Positions 16,659 to 25,590 of a DNA stretch of 64,000 nt are shown one piece after another. This DNA is from Pelagibacteraceae bacterium AG-390-C22 (GTDB lineage Bacteria; Pseudomonadota; Alphaproteobacteria; Pelagibacterales; Pelagibacteraceae), in NCBI GenBank assembly GCA_003278125.1, contig QCGX01000003.1:1-64000 (forward strand), in the 5' to 3' direction. A program made the translations under genes and the position numbers. Numbering within the stretch: the first letter of the stretch is position 1; each line of letters begins with the position of its first letter. The notes under the pieces were generated by a model. That model worked only from the letters and a program-made list of their open reading frames with translations. It had not been told where the DNA came from and ran no database searches.

Positions 16659-18274
16659 TGAGTAAATATAATTTTTGGTTTTTAAGTTCTTTTGCCATCG
16701 CATTAATTGTTGCTCTACCAATTATCACAGTTTTTTTCAGTTTTTTTTCAGAGACGAGCAATTATTTTACAGTATTAAAAAATACATTTATTTTTGATTA
16801 CATTAATAATTCTTTATTAATTTTAATTTCAGTTTTATCTATAACTTTTCTATTAGGAGTTACCTCAGCATATTTTATTTCATTTTATGAGTTTCCTTTA
16901 AGTAATTTTTTTAGCTGGGCCTTGATCTTAGCTTTTGCAATTCCAGGATATATATTTGCTTTTTCTATTATAGCTTTTTTTGAAAACTATGGGACTGCAT
17001 ATTCAATACTCACCAATATTTTTGGTGAATATAATTATAATCCTCATATACCCAAACTAGACGGTGTTTTAGGTTCAATAATTGCTATTAGTTTTTCATT
17101 ATTTCCTTATGTGTATGTTTTAACTAGGTCTTCCTTTTTTTTCCAATCAAACAACTACATAGAAGTAGGTCAAAATCTAGGTTTATCTGAAAAGGAAACA
17201 TTTTTAAAAATTATACTACCTTCGGCGAGACCAGCTATAATTGCAGGTTTAGCTTTGGTAGCAATGGAATGCTTGTCTGATTTTGGTACAGTATCTATTT
17301 TTAGTGTTTCTACATTAACTACTGGAATCTACAATTCATGGATTTCGTTTGACGATCTTAATTCTGCTAATCAAATCTCATTCATTCTGCTTTTATTCAT
17401 ACTACTTCTTCTATCTGTAGAGATTTATTCTAGAAAAGAGGCTAAATATCATCAACCTGGGAGAGGTTTAAAACCGATTAATAAGATTAAATTAAATGGG
17501 AAAAAATCATTATTAGCTTTTTCATTTTGTTTATTTGTTTTTCTTATAAGTTTTGTTTTTCCTGTTTCACAAATGATATACTGGACATTAAAATTTCCAA
17601 AATATATTCAAGATATAAATATTTTAAAGATTAATTTAAATACATTATATTTGGTAAGTTTAGCAAGTTTGGTTTTAGTATTTATTTCCCTATTTATCAA
17701 CTACGGTAGTAGAATTTCTAAAAGTAAAATTTTAAATTACTTAACAAATTTTTCTATTTCAGGATATGCTATACCAGGAGTAATCTTAGCTGTAGCTTTT
17801 ATTACTTTATTTTCAAATTTAAGTGATTTTATTAACGCTAATACTAATATTGGCAGCATTAAAAAAATATTCATCGGTTCTGTTTTTGGTTTAATATTGG
17901 CTTACTTTATAAGATTTTTTTCTCTTTCTTTTAACGGAATAAAATCAAGCTATGAAAAAATAAATAATTCTATTGATGAATCTGCATATCTTCTGGGATA
18001 CTCAAAAATTAAAACTTTTTCAAAGATTCATGTGCCTTATCTTAAAAACAATATCATTTTGATAATTGTTCTAATATCTTTAGAAATTATTAAAGAATTA
18101 CCTATAACAATGATACTTAGGCCTTTTAATTTTGAAACTTTTGCTACACAGGCATATGTTTATGCCTCACAAGATTTGATAGAAGCAGCTGCTTTACCCT
18201 CATTGTTTTTGATTAGTTGGGCTACAATTCTAATTTTATTTTCTTCAAAATATATACTTTCACAAAAAAACTAA
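16658..18274 (+). CDS. fbpB: Iron(III) ABC transporter permease
   Basis: 538-residue membrane protein with about 12 hydrophobic segments, a fused double permease as in FbpB/SfuB. Two EAA-like loops are visible: EVGQNLGLSEKETFLKIILPSARPA (about 169-193) and DESAYLLGYSKIKTFSKIHVP (about 441-461). It overlaps the small CxxC gene by 1 nt and is followed by the ATPase after 12 nt. Confidence 0.9.
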   Translation: MSKYNFWFLSSFAIALIVALPIITVFFSFFSETSNYFTVLKNTFIFDYINNSLLILISVLSITFLLGVTSAYFISFYEFPLSNFFSWALILAFAIPGYIFAFSIIAFFENYGTAYSILTNIFGEYNYNPHIPKLDGVLGSIIAISFSLFPYVYVLTRSSFFFQSNNYIEVGQNLGLSEKETFLKIILPSARPAIIAGLALVAMECLSDFGTVSIFSVSTLTTGIYNSWISFDDLNSANQISFILLLFILLLLSVEIYSRKEAKYHQPGRGLKPINKIKLNGKKSLLAFSFCLFVFLISFVFPVSQMIYWTLKFPKYIQDINILKINLNTLYLVSLASLVLVFISLFINYGSRISKSKILNYLTNFSISGYAIPGVILAVAFITLFSNLSDFINANTNIGSIKKIFIGSVFGLILAYFIRFFSLSFNGIKSSYEKINNSIDESAYLLGYSKIKTFSKIHVPYLKNNIILIIVLISLEIIKELPITMILRPFNFETFATQAYVYASQDLIEAAALPSLFLISWATILILFSSKYILSQKN

Positions 18275-18286
18275 TATAATCAAAAA

Positions 18287-19357
18287 ATGTTAAAACAATT
18301 TTTTGAAATTAAAAATGGAAACTTTGTTGCTAGTGAAAAAAACAAAGTTAATAATGTTAATCTTAAAATAGAAAATCAGGGAGAAATAGTTTCTTTATTA
18401 GGCCCTTCTGGAGTTGGAAAAACAACTATTCTAAGAACTATAGCAGGTCTTCAAAAACTTAACTCTGGAGAAATTTTTTTAAATAATAAATTAATTTCTT
18501 CAAAGAAGACTCATATTGAGCCAGAAAAAAGAAATGTAGCTTTATCTTTTCAAGACAATTCTTTGTTTCCAAATTACAAGGTTATAGATAATATAAACTT
18601 TGGAAAAAAGAGAGCTAACGGAAGTGGCTCTACAATAGATGTTAACGAGATTATCAAGCTTTTACATATAGAACCTATTTTAGAAAAATTCCCCCATCAA
18701 ATAAGTGCTGGTGAAGCTCAAAGGGTCTCTTTAGCTAGATCTTTAATGTCTAAACCTGATCTATTATTGTTGGATGAACCTTTTTCAAATATCGATCAGA
18801 GTTTAAAAGATGAAATTCAAGTTTCGGTTAAGAAACTTTTAAAAAGAATAAACCTTACAACTATTATTGTAACTCATGATTCATACGAAGCTTTCTCTAT
18901 GGCAGATAAATGTGGGATTATTTTAAACCAAGAATTAAAGCAATATGACGTTCCATATAATGTTCATCATGAGCCTAATTCAATAGAAATAGCCAATTTT
19001 TTAAATAAAGGAGTATTTATAGATGTTAAAGTTGTAGATAGCGAATGCGCAGTTCATAGATTAAACCATGAAGTGTTAGGTGAAATTAGAGGAAAATTGT
19101 CTAACAACTTCCCGTCTGGAGCAAAAGTAAAATTACTTTTACAACCCGAAGATTTAATTCATGACGATCAAAGTAAGTTAAAATTAGAAGTTGTAGATAG
19201 AAAATTTAGAGGAACTAATTTTATTTATACTTTAAAAACAAAAAATGGAGAACATTTACCTGTTTTTGTGCATTCTCATCATATTCATCAACATGAAAAA
19301 TCTGAAAAATTTGGTATTAAATCTCCGATTTATATTGACCACTTGGTATGTTTTTAA
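18287..19357 (+). CDS. fbpC: Iron(III) ABC transporter ATP-binding protein
   Basis: 356-residue ATPase: Walker A GPSGVGKTT (about 40), Q-loop SFQDNSLFPN, signature ISAGEAQR in place of LSGGQQQR, Walker B LLLLDEP, H-loop VTHDSYEA, and a C-terminal TOBE-type regulatory region ending in HSHHIHQHE. The altered signature keeps the key Ser and Gly. It energises the preceding permease and ends the operon; tRNA-Arg follows 24 nt later. Confidence 0.9.
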   Translation: MLKQFFEIKNGNFVASEKNKVNNVNLKIENQGEIVSLLGPSGVGKTTILRTIAGLQKLNSGEIFLNNKLISSKKTHIEPEKRNVALSFQDNSLFPNYKVIDNINFGKKRANGSGSTIDVNEIIKLLHIEPILEKFPHQISAGEAQRVSLARSLMSKPDLLLLDEPFSNIDQSLKDEIQVSVKKLLKRINLTTIIVTHDSYEAFSMADKCGIILNQELKQYDVPYNVHHEPNSIEIANFLNKGVFIDVKVVDSECAVHRLNHEVLGEIRGKLSNNFPSGAKVKLLLQPEDLIHDDQSKLKLEVVDRKFRGTNFIYTLKTKNGEHLPVFVHSHHIHQHEKSEKFGIKSPIYIDHLVCF

Positions 19358-19381
19358 GTAAATATAGTTACTAATTTAATT

Positions 19382-19458
19382 GCGCCCTTAGCTCAGTTGG
19401 ATAGAGCATCGGTTTTCTAAACCGAGGGTCGTAGGTTCGAATCCTTCAGGGCGCGCCA
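19382..19458 (+). tRNA. tRNA-Arg (anticodon TCT)
   Basis: A full cloverleaf can be drawn. The 7-bp acceptor GCGCCCT pairs with AGGGCGC, the D-arm is AGCTCAGTTGGATAGAGC, the anticodon loop TTTCTAA lies in a CGG/CCG-based stem, and the T-arm contains GGTTCGAATCC. The discriminator is G and the CCA is encoded. Confidence 0.97.
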
Positions 19459-19573
19459 ATTTAAGAAACAAATAGGTTGTTTTATTACACATATACTCAA
19501 ATTATAAATTTGCTATCTATATATGGTGTGTCCTTGAAGTCAAAGGAGACTCTAAATCATATTGATCAGCAAC

Positions 19574-19619
19574 ATGGATTAATCCATAATGAAATCGTTT
19601 TGAAATTCATTTTTCAAAA
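19574..19619. promoter_or_regulatory. Two inverted repeats upstream of the amino-acid binding protein
   Basis: The first is a perfect 14-nt palindrome ATGGATT-AATCCAT at 19574-19587. The second is an 8-bp hairpin, TTTTGAAA (19598-19605) with TTTCAAAA (19612-19619), loop TTCATT. They lie 34-79 nt before the start codon, in a 194-nt leader after tRNA-Arg. They may be operator sites or leader-RNA structure. I could not match a known riboswitch. Confidence 0.35.
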
Positions 19620-19652
19620 ATATTGTTAACAATAAGAGAGGAAATCATAATT

Positions 19653-20699
19653 ATGATGAAATCAATTAAAACTTGGATTTTAGTTGTTCTTGCATCATCT
19701 CTACTTGTGGCTTGTGGCCAAGGTGGCGGAGGTTCAGGTTCAAAAAAATCTAAAACTTTAGACAACACTAAGAAAGCCGGTTTTGTAAAATGTGGAGTCT
19801 CACAAGGACTTCCAGGATTTTCAAATGCTGATGCATCTGGAAATTGGACTGGTATAGACGTTGATGTATGTAGAGCTGTTGCAGCTGCCGTATTAGGAGA
19901 TGCTGATAAAGTTAAATATACTCCGTTAAGTGCAAAAGAAAGATTCACTGCGTTAACATCTGGTGAAATCGATGTACTTTCACGAAACACAACTTGGACA
20001 TTATCAAGAGATGCTGACATTGGTTTAACATTTGTTGGTGTAAACTTTTATGATGGACAAGGATTCATGGTTAGAAAAAACTCTGGAATCAATTCAGTTA
20101 ATGATTTCAAAGATGGTATATCTGCGTGTACGAACACAGGTACTACTACAGAGCTAAACATGAGAGACTTCTTTAATTCCAAAAATATTAAGTATGAACC
20201 AATCGCTTTTGAAAAAGCTGATGAAGTAGTTCAAGCTTACGACGCTGGAAGATGTGATACTTATACTACAGATAAATCTGGATTAGCTGCTCAAAGAACA
20301 AAATTGAGTGCCCCAGATGATCATAAAGTATTACCAGAAACAATTTCTAAAGAACCACTAGGACCTGTTGTAAGACAAGGTGACTCAGTGTGGGAAGATA
20401 TTGTTAGATGGTCTCTAAACGTAATGATCGAAGCCGAAGAGTATGGTGTTAATTCATCAAATGCTTCAAGCTTAAAAGACTCTGATAATCCTGCTATTAA
20501 GAGATTAGTTGGAGCTGAAGGAGAATTAGGAGCTGCTTTTGGTCTAGATAACGAGTGGAGCTTAAGAATTATCGAGCAAGTTGGAAACTATGGTGAAATC
20601 TATAAAAAACATATAGCTGACACTAATATTTTACCTAACAGAGGTCCAAATCAACTTTGGACTAAAGGCGGTATTCTTTACGTACCACCTGCGAGATAA
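19653..20699 (+). CDS. aapJ: General L-amino acid ABC transporter binding protein, lipoprotein-type
   Basis: About 348-residue family-3 solute-binding protein (AapJ/BztA type). I start at ATG 19653 (tandem ATGATG) because GAGAGG precedes it; an upstream in-frame TTG at 19623 is less likely. The N-terminus is a lipoprotein signal, with core WILVVLASSLLVAC and a lipobox LVAC giving an acylated cysteine at residue 21. Domain features are GFSNADASGNWTGIDVDVCRAVAAAV, DVLSRNTTWTLSRD and AGRCDTYTTDKSGLA. It takes up a broad range of amino acids with the permeases and ATPase downstream; a terminator separates it from them. Confidence 0.92.
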   Translation: MMKSIKTWILVVLASSLLVACGQGGGGSGSKKSKTLDNTKKAGFVKCGVSQGLPGFSNADASGNWTGIDVDVCRAVAAAVLGDADKVKYTPLSAKERFTALTSGEIDVLSRNTTWTLSRDADIGLTFVGVNFYDGQGFMVRKNSGINSVNDFKDGISACTNTGTTTELNMRDFFNSKNIKYEPIAFEKADEVVQAYDAGRCDTYTTDKSGLAAQRTKLSAPDDHKVLPETISKEPLGPVVRQGDSVWEDIVRWSLNVMIEAEEYGVNSSNASSLKDSDNPAIKRLVGAEGELGAAFGLDNEWSLRIIEQVGNYGEIYKKHIADTNILPNRGPNQLWTKGGILYVPPAR

Positions 20700-20712
20700 T
20701 CGCTAATTAATT

Positions 20713-20745
20713 AAAAAGGGCTGGATTTATCCGGCCCTTTTTTTT
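20713..20745 (+). terminator. Rho-independent terminator after aapJ
   Basis: Hairpin GGGCTGG (20718-20724) with CCGGCCC (20731-20737), including one G:T pair, around the loop ATTTAT. Flanking A:T pairs extend it and eight T follow (20738-20745). It lies between the binding-protein gene and the first permease, as in the glycerol locus. Confidence 0.87.
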
Positions 20746-20757
20746 ATTCTGTTCCAA

Positions 20758-21936
20758 ATGAACTTTAAAAATTTCAAACTTGATTTAAGTAATAAAAATA
20801 AGGATCTAATTCCTCAAGTTCTTACAGTACTTTTCATAGTTTTAGTTATTATATATTTTACCATTAATGCTCAGAACAATATGGGAAATAGAGGAATCTC
20901 ATTTGGATTTGGGTTCTTATCCCAAGAATCTTCCTTTGATATAACTTTTTCATTAATTGACTATGATGGATCTCATTCTTATGCAAAAGCATTTTTAGTA
21001 GGTCTATTAAATACAATCTTAGTTTCGGTTATAGGTATTTTTTTCGCAACAATACTAGGAGTAACAGTAGGAATTTCAAGATTGTCACAAAACTATTTGA
21101 TATCAAAAGCTGCAGAGTGGTATGTAGAGATTTTTAGAAATATACCGCTAATATTACAAATATTTTTTTGGTATTTTGCTGCATTAAGAGCATTACCTCT
21201 AACAGTAGATTCAATCAATTTTTATGATATTAGTTTTTTAAATGTAAAAGGGTGGTACGTACCAAGGCTTATATGGACAAATTTTTCTTTATTCGTTTAT
21301 TCTTTGATTGCCGCGATTCTTTTAATATTTTTTGTCTCTAAATATGCAAAAAAACAGAGAGATGAACTCGGTAAACAAATTCCTGTTTTCTATATTTCCC
21401 TTGGAATTTTATTTGGCTTACCATTTTTAACTTTTTTATTAGGAGGAGTAACTCTATCTTTTCAAATTCCAGAATTAACTCAATTATCTAAGACTATTTA
21501 TGTTTATCAAGGAGGAGTTACTATTATTCCAGAATTAATTTCTTTAGCATTAGCTTTATCTATGTATACAGCTACATTTATCGCTGAAAACGTAAGAGCT
21601 GGAATATTGGGGGTTAACAAAGGCCAGAAAGAAGCAGCTGCTTCAATTGGTCTAACAAAAGGGCAAATCTTGAAACTTGTGGTTATGCCTCAAGCATTGA
21701 GAATAATAATTCCTCCTACTACTAACCAATATTTAAATTTAACGAAAAATTCATCTTTAGCTGCAGCTATAGCTTATCCAGATATAGTTTTAGTTTTTGC
21801 TGGCACTGCATTAATGCAGACTGGAAGAGCAATCGAGATAATCTCAATTACTATGCTTACATACTTATCATTAAGCTTATCAATCTCAGTGTTTATGAAT
21901 TGGTATAATAAAAAAATGGCGATTAAGGAAAAATAA
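20758..21936 (+). CDS. aapQ: General L-amino acid ABC transporter permease AapQ
   Basis: 392-residue HisMQ-type permease. The N-terminal membrane part is followed by the canonical loop IAENVRAGILGVNKGQKEAAASIGLTKGQILKLVVMPQALRIIIPP (about 274-319), split here only for description. The family's typical length is about 390-400. It lies 12 nt after the terminator of the binding-protein gene and overlaps the second permease by 1 nt. Confidence 0.93.
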   Translation: MNFKNFKLDLSNKNKDLIPQVLTVLFIVLVIIYFTINAQNNMGNRGISFGFGFLSQESSFDITFSLIDYDGSHSYAKAFLVGLLNTILVSVIGIFFATILGVTVGISRLSQNYLISKAAEWYVEIFRNIPLILQIFFWYFAALRALPLTVDSINFYDISFLNVKGWYVPRLIWTNFSLFVYSLIAAILLIFFVSKYAKKQRDELGKQIPVFYISLGILFGLPFLTFLLGGVTLSFQIPELTQLSKTIYVYQGGVTIIPELISLALALSMYTATFIAENVRAGILGVNKGQKEAAASIGLTKGQILKLVVMPQALRIIIPPTTNQYLNLTKNSSLAAAIAYPDIVLVFAGTALMQTGRAIEIISITMLTYLSLSLSISVFMNWYNKKMAIKEK

Positions 21937-23192
21937 TGAAATTTAAGCTAGCAAAACCAAACAAAGAAAATCTGAATACTTTTGTTACCTTAGGTAGTGT
22001 TCTTATTTTAGTAGGTTTTTTTGATTTTTTAGCTAATACTTTCCTAGATTTAAATTTTACTGGATTTCTCCCAGGTGGTCTTAGTTTTCTCACTCCTATT
22101 ATTATTGGCGTTATGGGACTTCATTTTATTAGAATTGAATTTAGTGGAAATAGATTGCTTGATAAAATTAATACTAACTTTAATTCAAGTAATTTTAATG
22201 CGTTCTTAAGTTTATTAGTAATTTTTGCACTAATCAAATATATTCCTCCGATTTTAAATTGGTTTATTTTTGACGCTGATTTTGCGGGTAACACAAAACA
22301 AGATTGTACTAGTGGCGGGGCTTGTTGGGTTTTTGTAAAAGTTTGGCTTAATAGATTTGTTTATGGAATGTATCCAGATACAGAACAGTGGCGAATTAAT
22401 ACAGCCTTTTTTATGTTGTTTGCACTTGTAGGAGCATCATTTTTTGTCCCAGCGAAGCTTAAGAAATATTTACTTATATTTTTGCTATTTGTTTATCCGA
22501 TCATTGGATTAAAATTGATTTCTGGAGGAGATTTTGGTTTAGAATATATTGAAACTGGAGCCTGGGGAGGTTTATCATTAACCTTTATAGTGTCTGCCTT
22601 TGCTCTAATATTATGCTTTCCCGTAGGAATGTTTCTTGCTTTAGGTAGAAGATCAAATTTACCTGCAATCAGATATACTTCTATCGGTTTTATAGAACTA
22701 TGGAGAGGTGTTCCATTAATAACAGTTCTATTTATGTCAGCGGTAATGTTTCCTATGTTTTTACCTGATGGTACTTATGTAGATAAATTGATTAGAGTAT
22801 TAGTTGCTATAACACTATTTGAAGCCGCATATATGGCTGAGGTTATAAGAGGAGGTCTTCAGGCTTTACCTAAAGGTCAGTACGAGGCAGCTAAATCTTT
22901 AGGTATGGGATATTGGAGAATGCATTTTCTTATTGTTTTACCACAAGCTTTAAAATTGGTTATCCCAGGTATTGCAAATACTTTTTTAGCTTTGGTGAAA
23001 GATACTCCTTTAATATTTGTTGTAGGACTGTTAGAACTTGCTGGTATGGTTAATTTAGCCAAAACAAATCCAGAATGGCTTGGTATGGCAATGGAGGGTT
23101 ATGTTTTTGCTGGTTTAGTTTTCTGGGTAATTTGTTATGCTATGAGTAGATATAGTCAAAATTTGGAGAAAAAATTAAGCACAGAAAGATAG
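21936..23192 (+). CDS. aapM: General L-amino acid ABC transporter permease AapM
   Basis: 418-residue permease partner of AapQ. Multiple hydrophobic segments occur, and the EAA loop region contains EVIRGGLQALPKGQYEAAKS followed by LGMGYWRMHFLIVLPQALK (about 303-340). The block IELWRGVPLITVLFM matches the AapM/BztC type. Its ATG overlaps the aapQ stop by 1 nt and the ATPase follows immediately, completing one transporter. Confidence 0.93.
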   Translation: MKFKLAKPNKENLNTFVTLGSVLILVGFFDFLANTFLDLNFTGFLPGGLSFLTPIIIGVMGLHFIRIEFSGNRLLDKINTNFNSSNFNAFLSLLVIFALIKYIPPILNWFIFDADFAGNTKQDCTSGGACWVFVKVWLNRFVYGMYPDTEQWRINTAFFMLFALVGASFFVPAKLKKYLLIFLLFVYPIIGLKLISGGDFGLEYIETGAWGGLSLTFIVSAFALILCFPVGMFLALGRRSNLPAIRYTSIGFIELWRGVPLITVLFMSAVMFPMFLPDGTYVDKLIRVLVAITLFEAAYMAEVIRGGLQALPKGQYEAAKSLGMGYWRMHFLIVLPQALKLVIPGIANTFLALVKDTPLIFVVGLLELAGMVNLAKTNPEWLGMAMEGYVFAGLVFWVICYAMSRYSQNLEKKLSTER

Positions 23193-23924
23193 ATGAGTAA
23201 AATTATAGAACTTAAAAATGTAAATAAATGGTTTGATAAATTTCAAGCTTTAAAAGATGTAAATCTTGAAGTTAACCAGCAAGAAAAAATTGTTATTTGT
23301 GGTCCTTCTGGATCAGGCAAATCTACTTTAATCAGATGTATTAACAGACTTGAGGAACACCAAGATGGTCAAATTATTGTAGATGGAAAAGAAATATCTG
23401 AAAACACTAAAGATATAGAAAAAATACGAGCTGAAGTTGGGATGGTGTTTCAACAATTCAATCTATTTCCACATTTATCAATTTTAGACAATTGTACACT
23501 TGCTCCAATTTGGGTAAAAAAATTGCCAAAAAAACAGGCTGAAGAAATTGCTATGGAAAATTTAAAAAGAGTTCAAATAGCTGATCAGGCTAAAAAATTT
23601 CCAGGTCAACTATCAGGTGGTCAACAGCAAAGATGTGCTTTAGCTCGTGCTTTATGTATGAAGCCTAAGATCATGTTATTTGATGAACCAACATCAGCTT
23701 TGGATCCAGAAATGATCAAAGAAGTATTAGATGCTATGGTAGACTTAGCTAAAGCAGGAATGACTATGATAGTTGTTACTCATGAAATGGGATTTGCAAA
23801 AGAAGTAGCCGATAATATGATCTTTATGGATGAGGGAAGAATAGTTGAAAAAGCAAAAACCAAAGATTTTTTTAATAACCCAAAATCTGATCGAACTAAA
23901 CTTTTTTTAAGTCAAATATTATAG
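23193..23924 (+). CDS. aapP: General L-amino acid ABC transporter ATP-binding protein AapP
   Basis: 243-residue polar amino-acid ATPase with all core motifs canonical: Walker [10 protein letters not shown] (about 32-40), Q-loop [10 protein letters not shown], signature LSGGQQQR, Walker [14 protein letters not shown] and H-loop VTHEMGFA. It starts directly after the aapM stop and powers the AapQM channel. Confidence is high. Confidence 0.95.
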   Translation: MSKIIELKNVNKWFDKFQALKDVNLEVNQQEKIVICGPSGSGKSTLIRCINRLEEHQDGQIIVDGKEISENTKDIEKIRAEVGMVFQQFNLFPHLSILDNCTLAPIWVKKLPKKQAEEIAMENLKRVQIADQAKKFPGQLSGGQQQRCALARALCMKPKIMLFDEPTSALDPEMIKEVLDAMVDLAKAGMTMIVVTHEMGFAKEVADNMIFMDEGRIVEKAKTKDFFNNPKSDRTKLFLSQIL

Positions 23925-23958
23925 TTAATTTTTTACCATAAATATTTTATTATGTTAA

Positions 23959-23988
23959 TTGACAGCTTGTTTTCATATCACTTATAGT
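23959..23988 (+). promoter_or_regulatory. Predicted sigma-70 promoter of the DUF6134/DUF3108-like gene
   Basis: A consensus -35 TTGACA (23959-23964) and -10 TATAGT (23983-23988) are separated by 18 nt, about 50 nt before the ATG at 24037. It is the clearest -35 in this AT-rich gap, so the downstream gene probably has its own transcript. Confidence 0.55.
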
Positions 23989-24036
23989 GTATTTCAAATT
24001 TTAAATAATTAATGTTATTTTCCATAATTTAAAAAT

Positions 24037-24720
24037 ATGAAAAAAATTCTTATTTCATTTATAGTTATATTTTCTATTAGTTCTCAAGCTATAGGACATG
24101 TTGAACATTATTCAAAAATTAACTATTTAGAATATGAATTATTTAGAAACGATAATTTAATAGGCTATCATAAATATGATTTTATAAGAAAAAATGATAT
24201 TTTGTCAGTAAAAAGTGAAGTAAGTTTCAAAATATCAAAACTTGGCGTTGATCTATATAAATATTTTGCTGCAAGTGAGGAAGTATATAAAGATAATAAA
24301 TTTTTCAAATTTTCTTCAAAAACAAAACAAAACAAAAAAGACAAATATGTAAATATTAGTGTTGATAATACGGAAGATAATCTAATTATTGACGGTACTT
24401 CGTACAAAGGCAGAGCCAAAAAAGATTTTATAGTTGGAACATGGTGGAATCATGAAATTACTCTAGCGAAAGCTCAAATAAGCGCTATTTCTGGAAGAAT
24501 TATAGAGCAAACAGTAACTTTTATTGGAAAAGAACAAATAACAATAGGAGATAAAACCTTTGATACTTTACATTTTAATTTTAAATCCTCAGACAAAACA
24601 CTTCCTGATAACAAGAAATTGAATACAGACATATGGTATGATGAAAAAACAAAACTTTGGGTTAAAGCAGCATTTGATAAGACAGGTTACTGGGAGTACC
24701 GAATTAAAACTTATAAATAA
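24037..24720 (+). CDS. Periplasmic DUF6134/DUF3108-like protein
   Basis: 227 residues with a signal peptide (KKILISFIVIFSISSQAIG). The mature part has alternating beta-strand character: LEYELFRNDNLIGYHKYDF at the start, FIVGTWWNHEITLAKAQISAISGRI in the middle, and TDIWYDEKTKLWVKAAFDKTGYWEYRI at the end. This is the pattern of DUF3108/DUF6134 proteins, thought to form open beta-barrels in the periplasm or outer membrane. The molecular function is unknown. It stands alone, with its own promoter. Confidence 0.7.
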   Translation: MKKILISFIVIFSISSQAIGHVEHYSKINYLEYELFRNDNLIGYHKYDFIRKNDILSVKSEVSFKISKLGVDLYKYFAASEEVYKDNKFFKFSSKTKQNKKDKYVNISVDNTEDNLIIDGTSYKGRAKKDFIVGTWWNHEITLAKAQISAISGRIIEQTVTFIGKEQITIGDKTFDTLHFNFKSSDKTLPDNKKLNTDIWYDEKTKLWVKAAFDKTGYWEYRIKTYK

Positions 24721-24770
24721 TTTATAATTTTAACTACCTTTTTTTCCTTTAAGTCAATAGTTATTATCTA

Positions 24771-24817
24771 TTTTTTACCCTTTTTTTTACCTAAAATAGG
24801 GTAAATTTTTTTTACCC
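24771..24817. promoter_or_regulatory. TTTACC repeat cluster upstream of the XRE regulator
   Basis: Three copies of TTTACC(C/T) start at 24774, 24786 and 24811, spaced 12 and 25 nt (about one and two helical turns). An inverted GGGTAAA at 24799-24805 faces the third copy across a TTTTT spacer. The cluster lies about 80-125 nt before the regulator start and could be its own operator array. Confidence 0.45.
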
Positions 24818-24897
24818 AAATTGAACTTTTACTGTTGCCAAAATCTAAAAATTAAGGTTGAATAAAAAAAAAACAGAGAGATTTTTAGGGAGCTTAA

Positions 24898-25263
24898 GTG
24901 GAAGAAAACTTTAATATACACCTTGGCAAGAAATTAAGATTAAGAAGACTTTCACTAGGGTTAACTCAAACTAAAGTTGCTCAAGCAATTAACGTCACAT
25001 TTCAACAAATACAAAAATACGAAAAAGGAACTAACGGGGTAAGTTCAAATAGACTAATGCAACTCTCTCAGTTTTTAAAAGTTCCAATCATCTATTTTTT
25101 TGAAGATTTTAAAGATTTTAAAGATTTGACTTCTAACGACATGACTAATGATGATTTGAATTATTCGTTTTTGAGCAGAACTTTCTTATCTTTATCTAAG
25201 CCACAAAAAGAAAAAATACTCCAAATATTAAATAATACTAATAAATTTGAAAAAGTAGGTTAA
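24898..25263 (+). CDS. XRE-family transcriptional regulator, PraR/PhrR-like
   Basis: 121 residues with an N-terminal helix-turn-helix (about 8-62): LGKKLRLRRLSLGLTQ, VTFQQIQKYEKGTNGVSSNRL, and KVPIIYFFED after it. This matches the rhizobial PraR/PhrR group of SinR-like repressors, which control surface and quorum genes and often their own promoter. The start is GTG, supported by AGGGAG at 24887-24892. The C-terminal half is short and acidic. A TTTACC repeat cluster upstream fits autoregulation, which is inference. Confidence 0.88.
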   Translation: MEENFNIHLGKKLRLRRLSLGLTQTKVAQAINVTFQQIQKYEKGTNGVSSNRLMQLSQFLKVPIIYFFEDFKDFKDLTSNDMTNDDLNYSFLSRTFLSLSKPQKEKILQILNNTNKFEKVG

Positions 25264-25279
25264 ATTCTAAAAGGTCTTT

Positions 25280-25355
25280 TGGCTCCTCGGGCAGGACTCG
25301 AACCTGCGACCAATTGATTAACAGTCAACTGCTCTACCAACTGAGCTACCGAGGA
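25280..25355 (-). tRNA. tRNA-Asn (anticodon GTT)
   Basis: The reverse complement folds as a cloverleaf. The acceptor TCCTCGG pairs with CCGAGGA, the D-arm is AGCTCAGTTGGTAGAGC, and the anticodon loop CTGTTAA gives GTT. The T-arm has GGTTCGAGTCC and the CCA is encoded. It lies 16 nt from the convergent regulator gene. Confidence 0.97.
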
Positions 25356-25403
25356 ATGAAAATGAACATACTTTTTTTAAAAAAATAAAACAACCAATTT
25401 TTT

Positions 25404-25477
25404 TGGAGGCCACGCCCAGAATCGAACTGGGATAAAAGGATTTGCAATCCTCTGCGTAACCATTCCGCCACGTGGCC
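25404..25477 (-). tRNA. tRNA-Cys (anticodon GCA)
   Basis: The reverse complement has acceptor GGCCACG pairing with CGTGGCC, anticodon loop TTGCAAA (GCA), T-arm GTTCGATTC, discriminator T and encoded CCA, for a total of 74 nt. It is 48 nt from tRNA-Asn on the same strand. Confidence 0.97.
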
Positions 25478-25590
25478 TAAACTTACCTTAAAAACTATTT
25501 AAATCATTTAAGTGGTTCAATAAAGCGAAATCTAACTATTTTAGCTTTTGGTGCTTTTGATATAAAGTAAATATTGAATTTTCAAATAAA

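Noticed and set aside
19382-19458. tRNA-Arg as a second integration site
   Set aside because: I found no repeat of its 3' end in the window.
19459-19652. Known riboswitch in the aapJ leader
   Set aside because: I could not match glycine, SAM or other familiar riboswitch cores; only simple inverted repeats are seen.
19607-20020. 137-residue reverse-strand open frame inside the amino-acid binding-protein gene
   Set aside because: It mirrors a well-supported gene on the other strand and its product shows no domain; it is a shadow of biased codon use.
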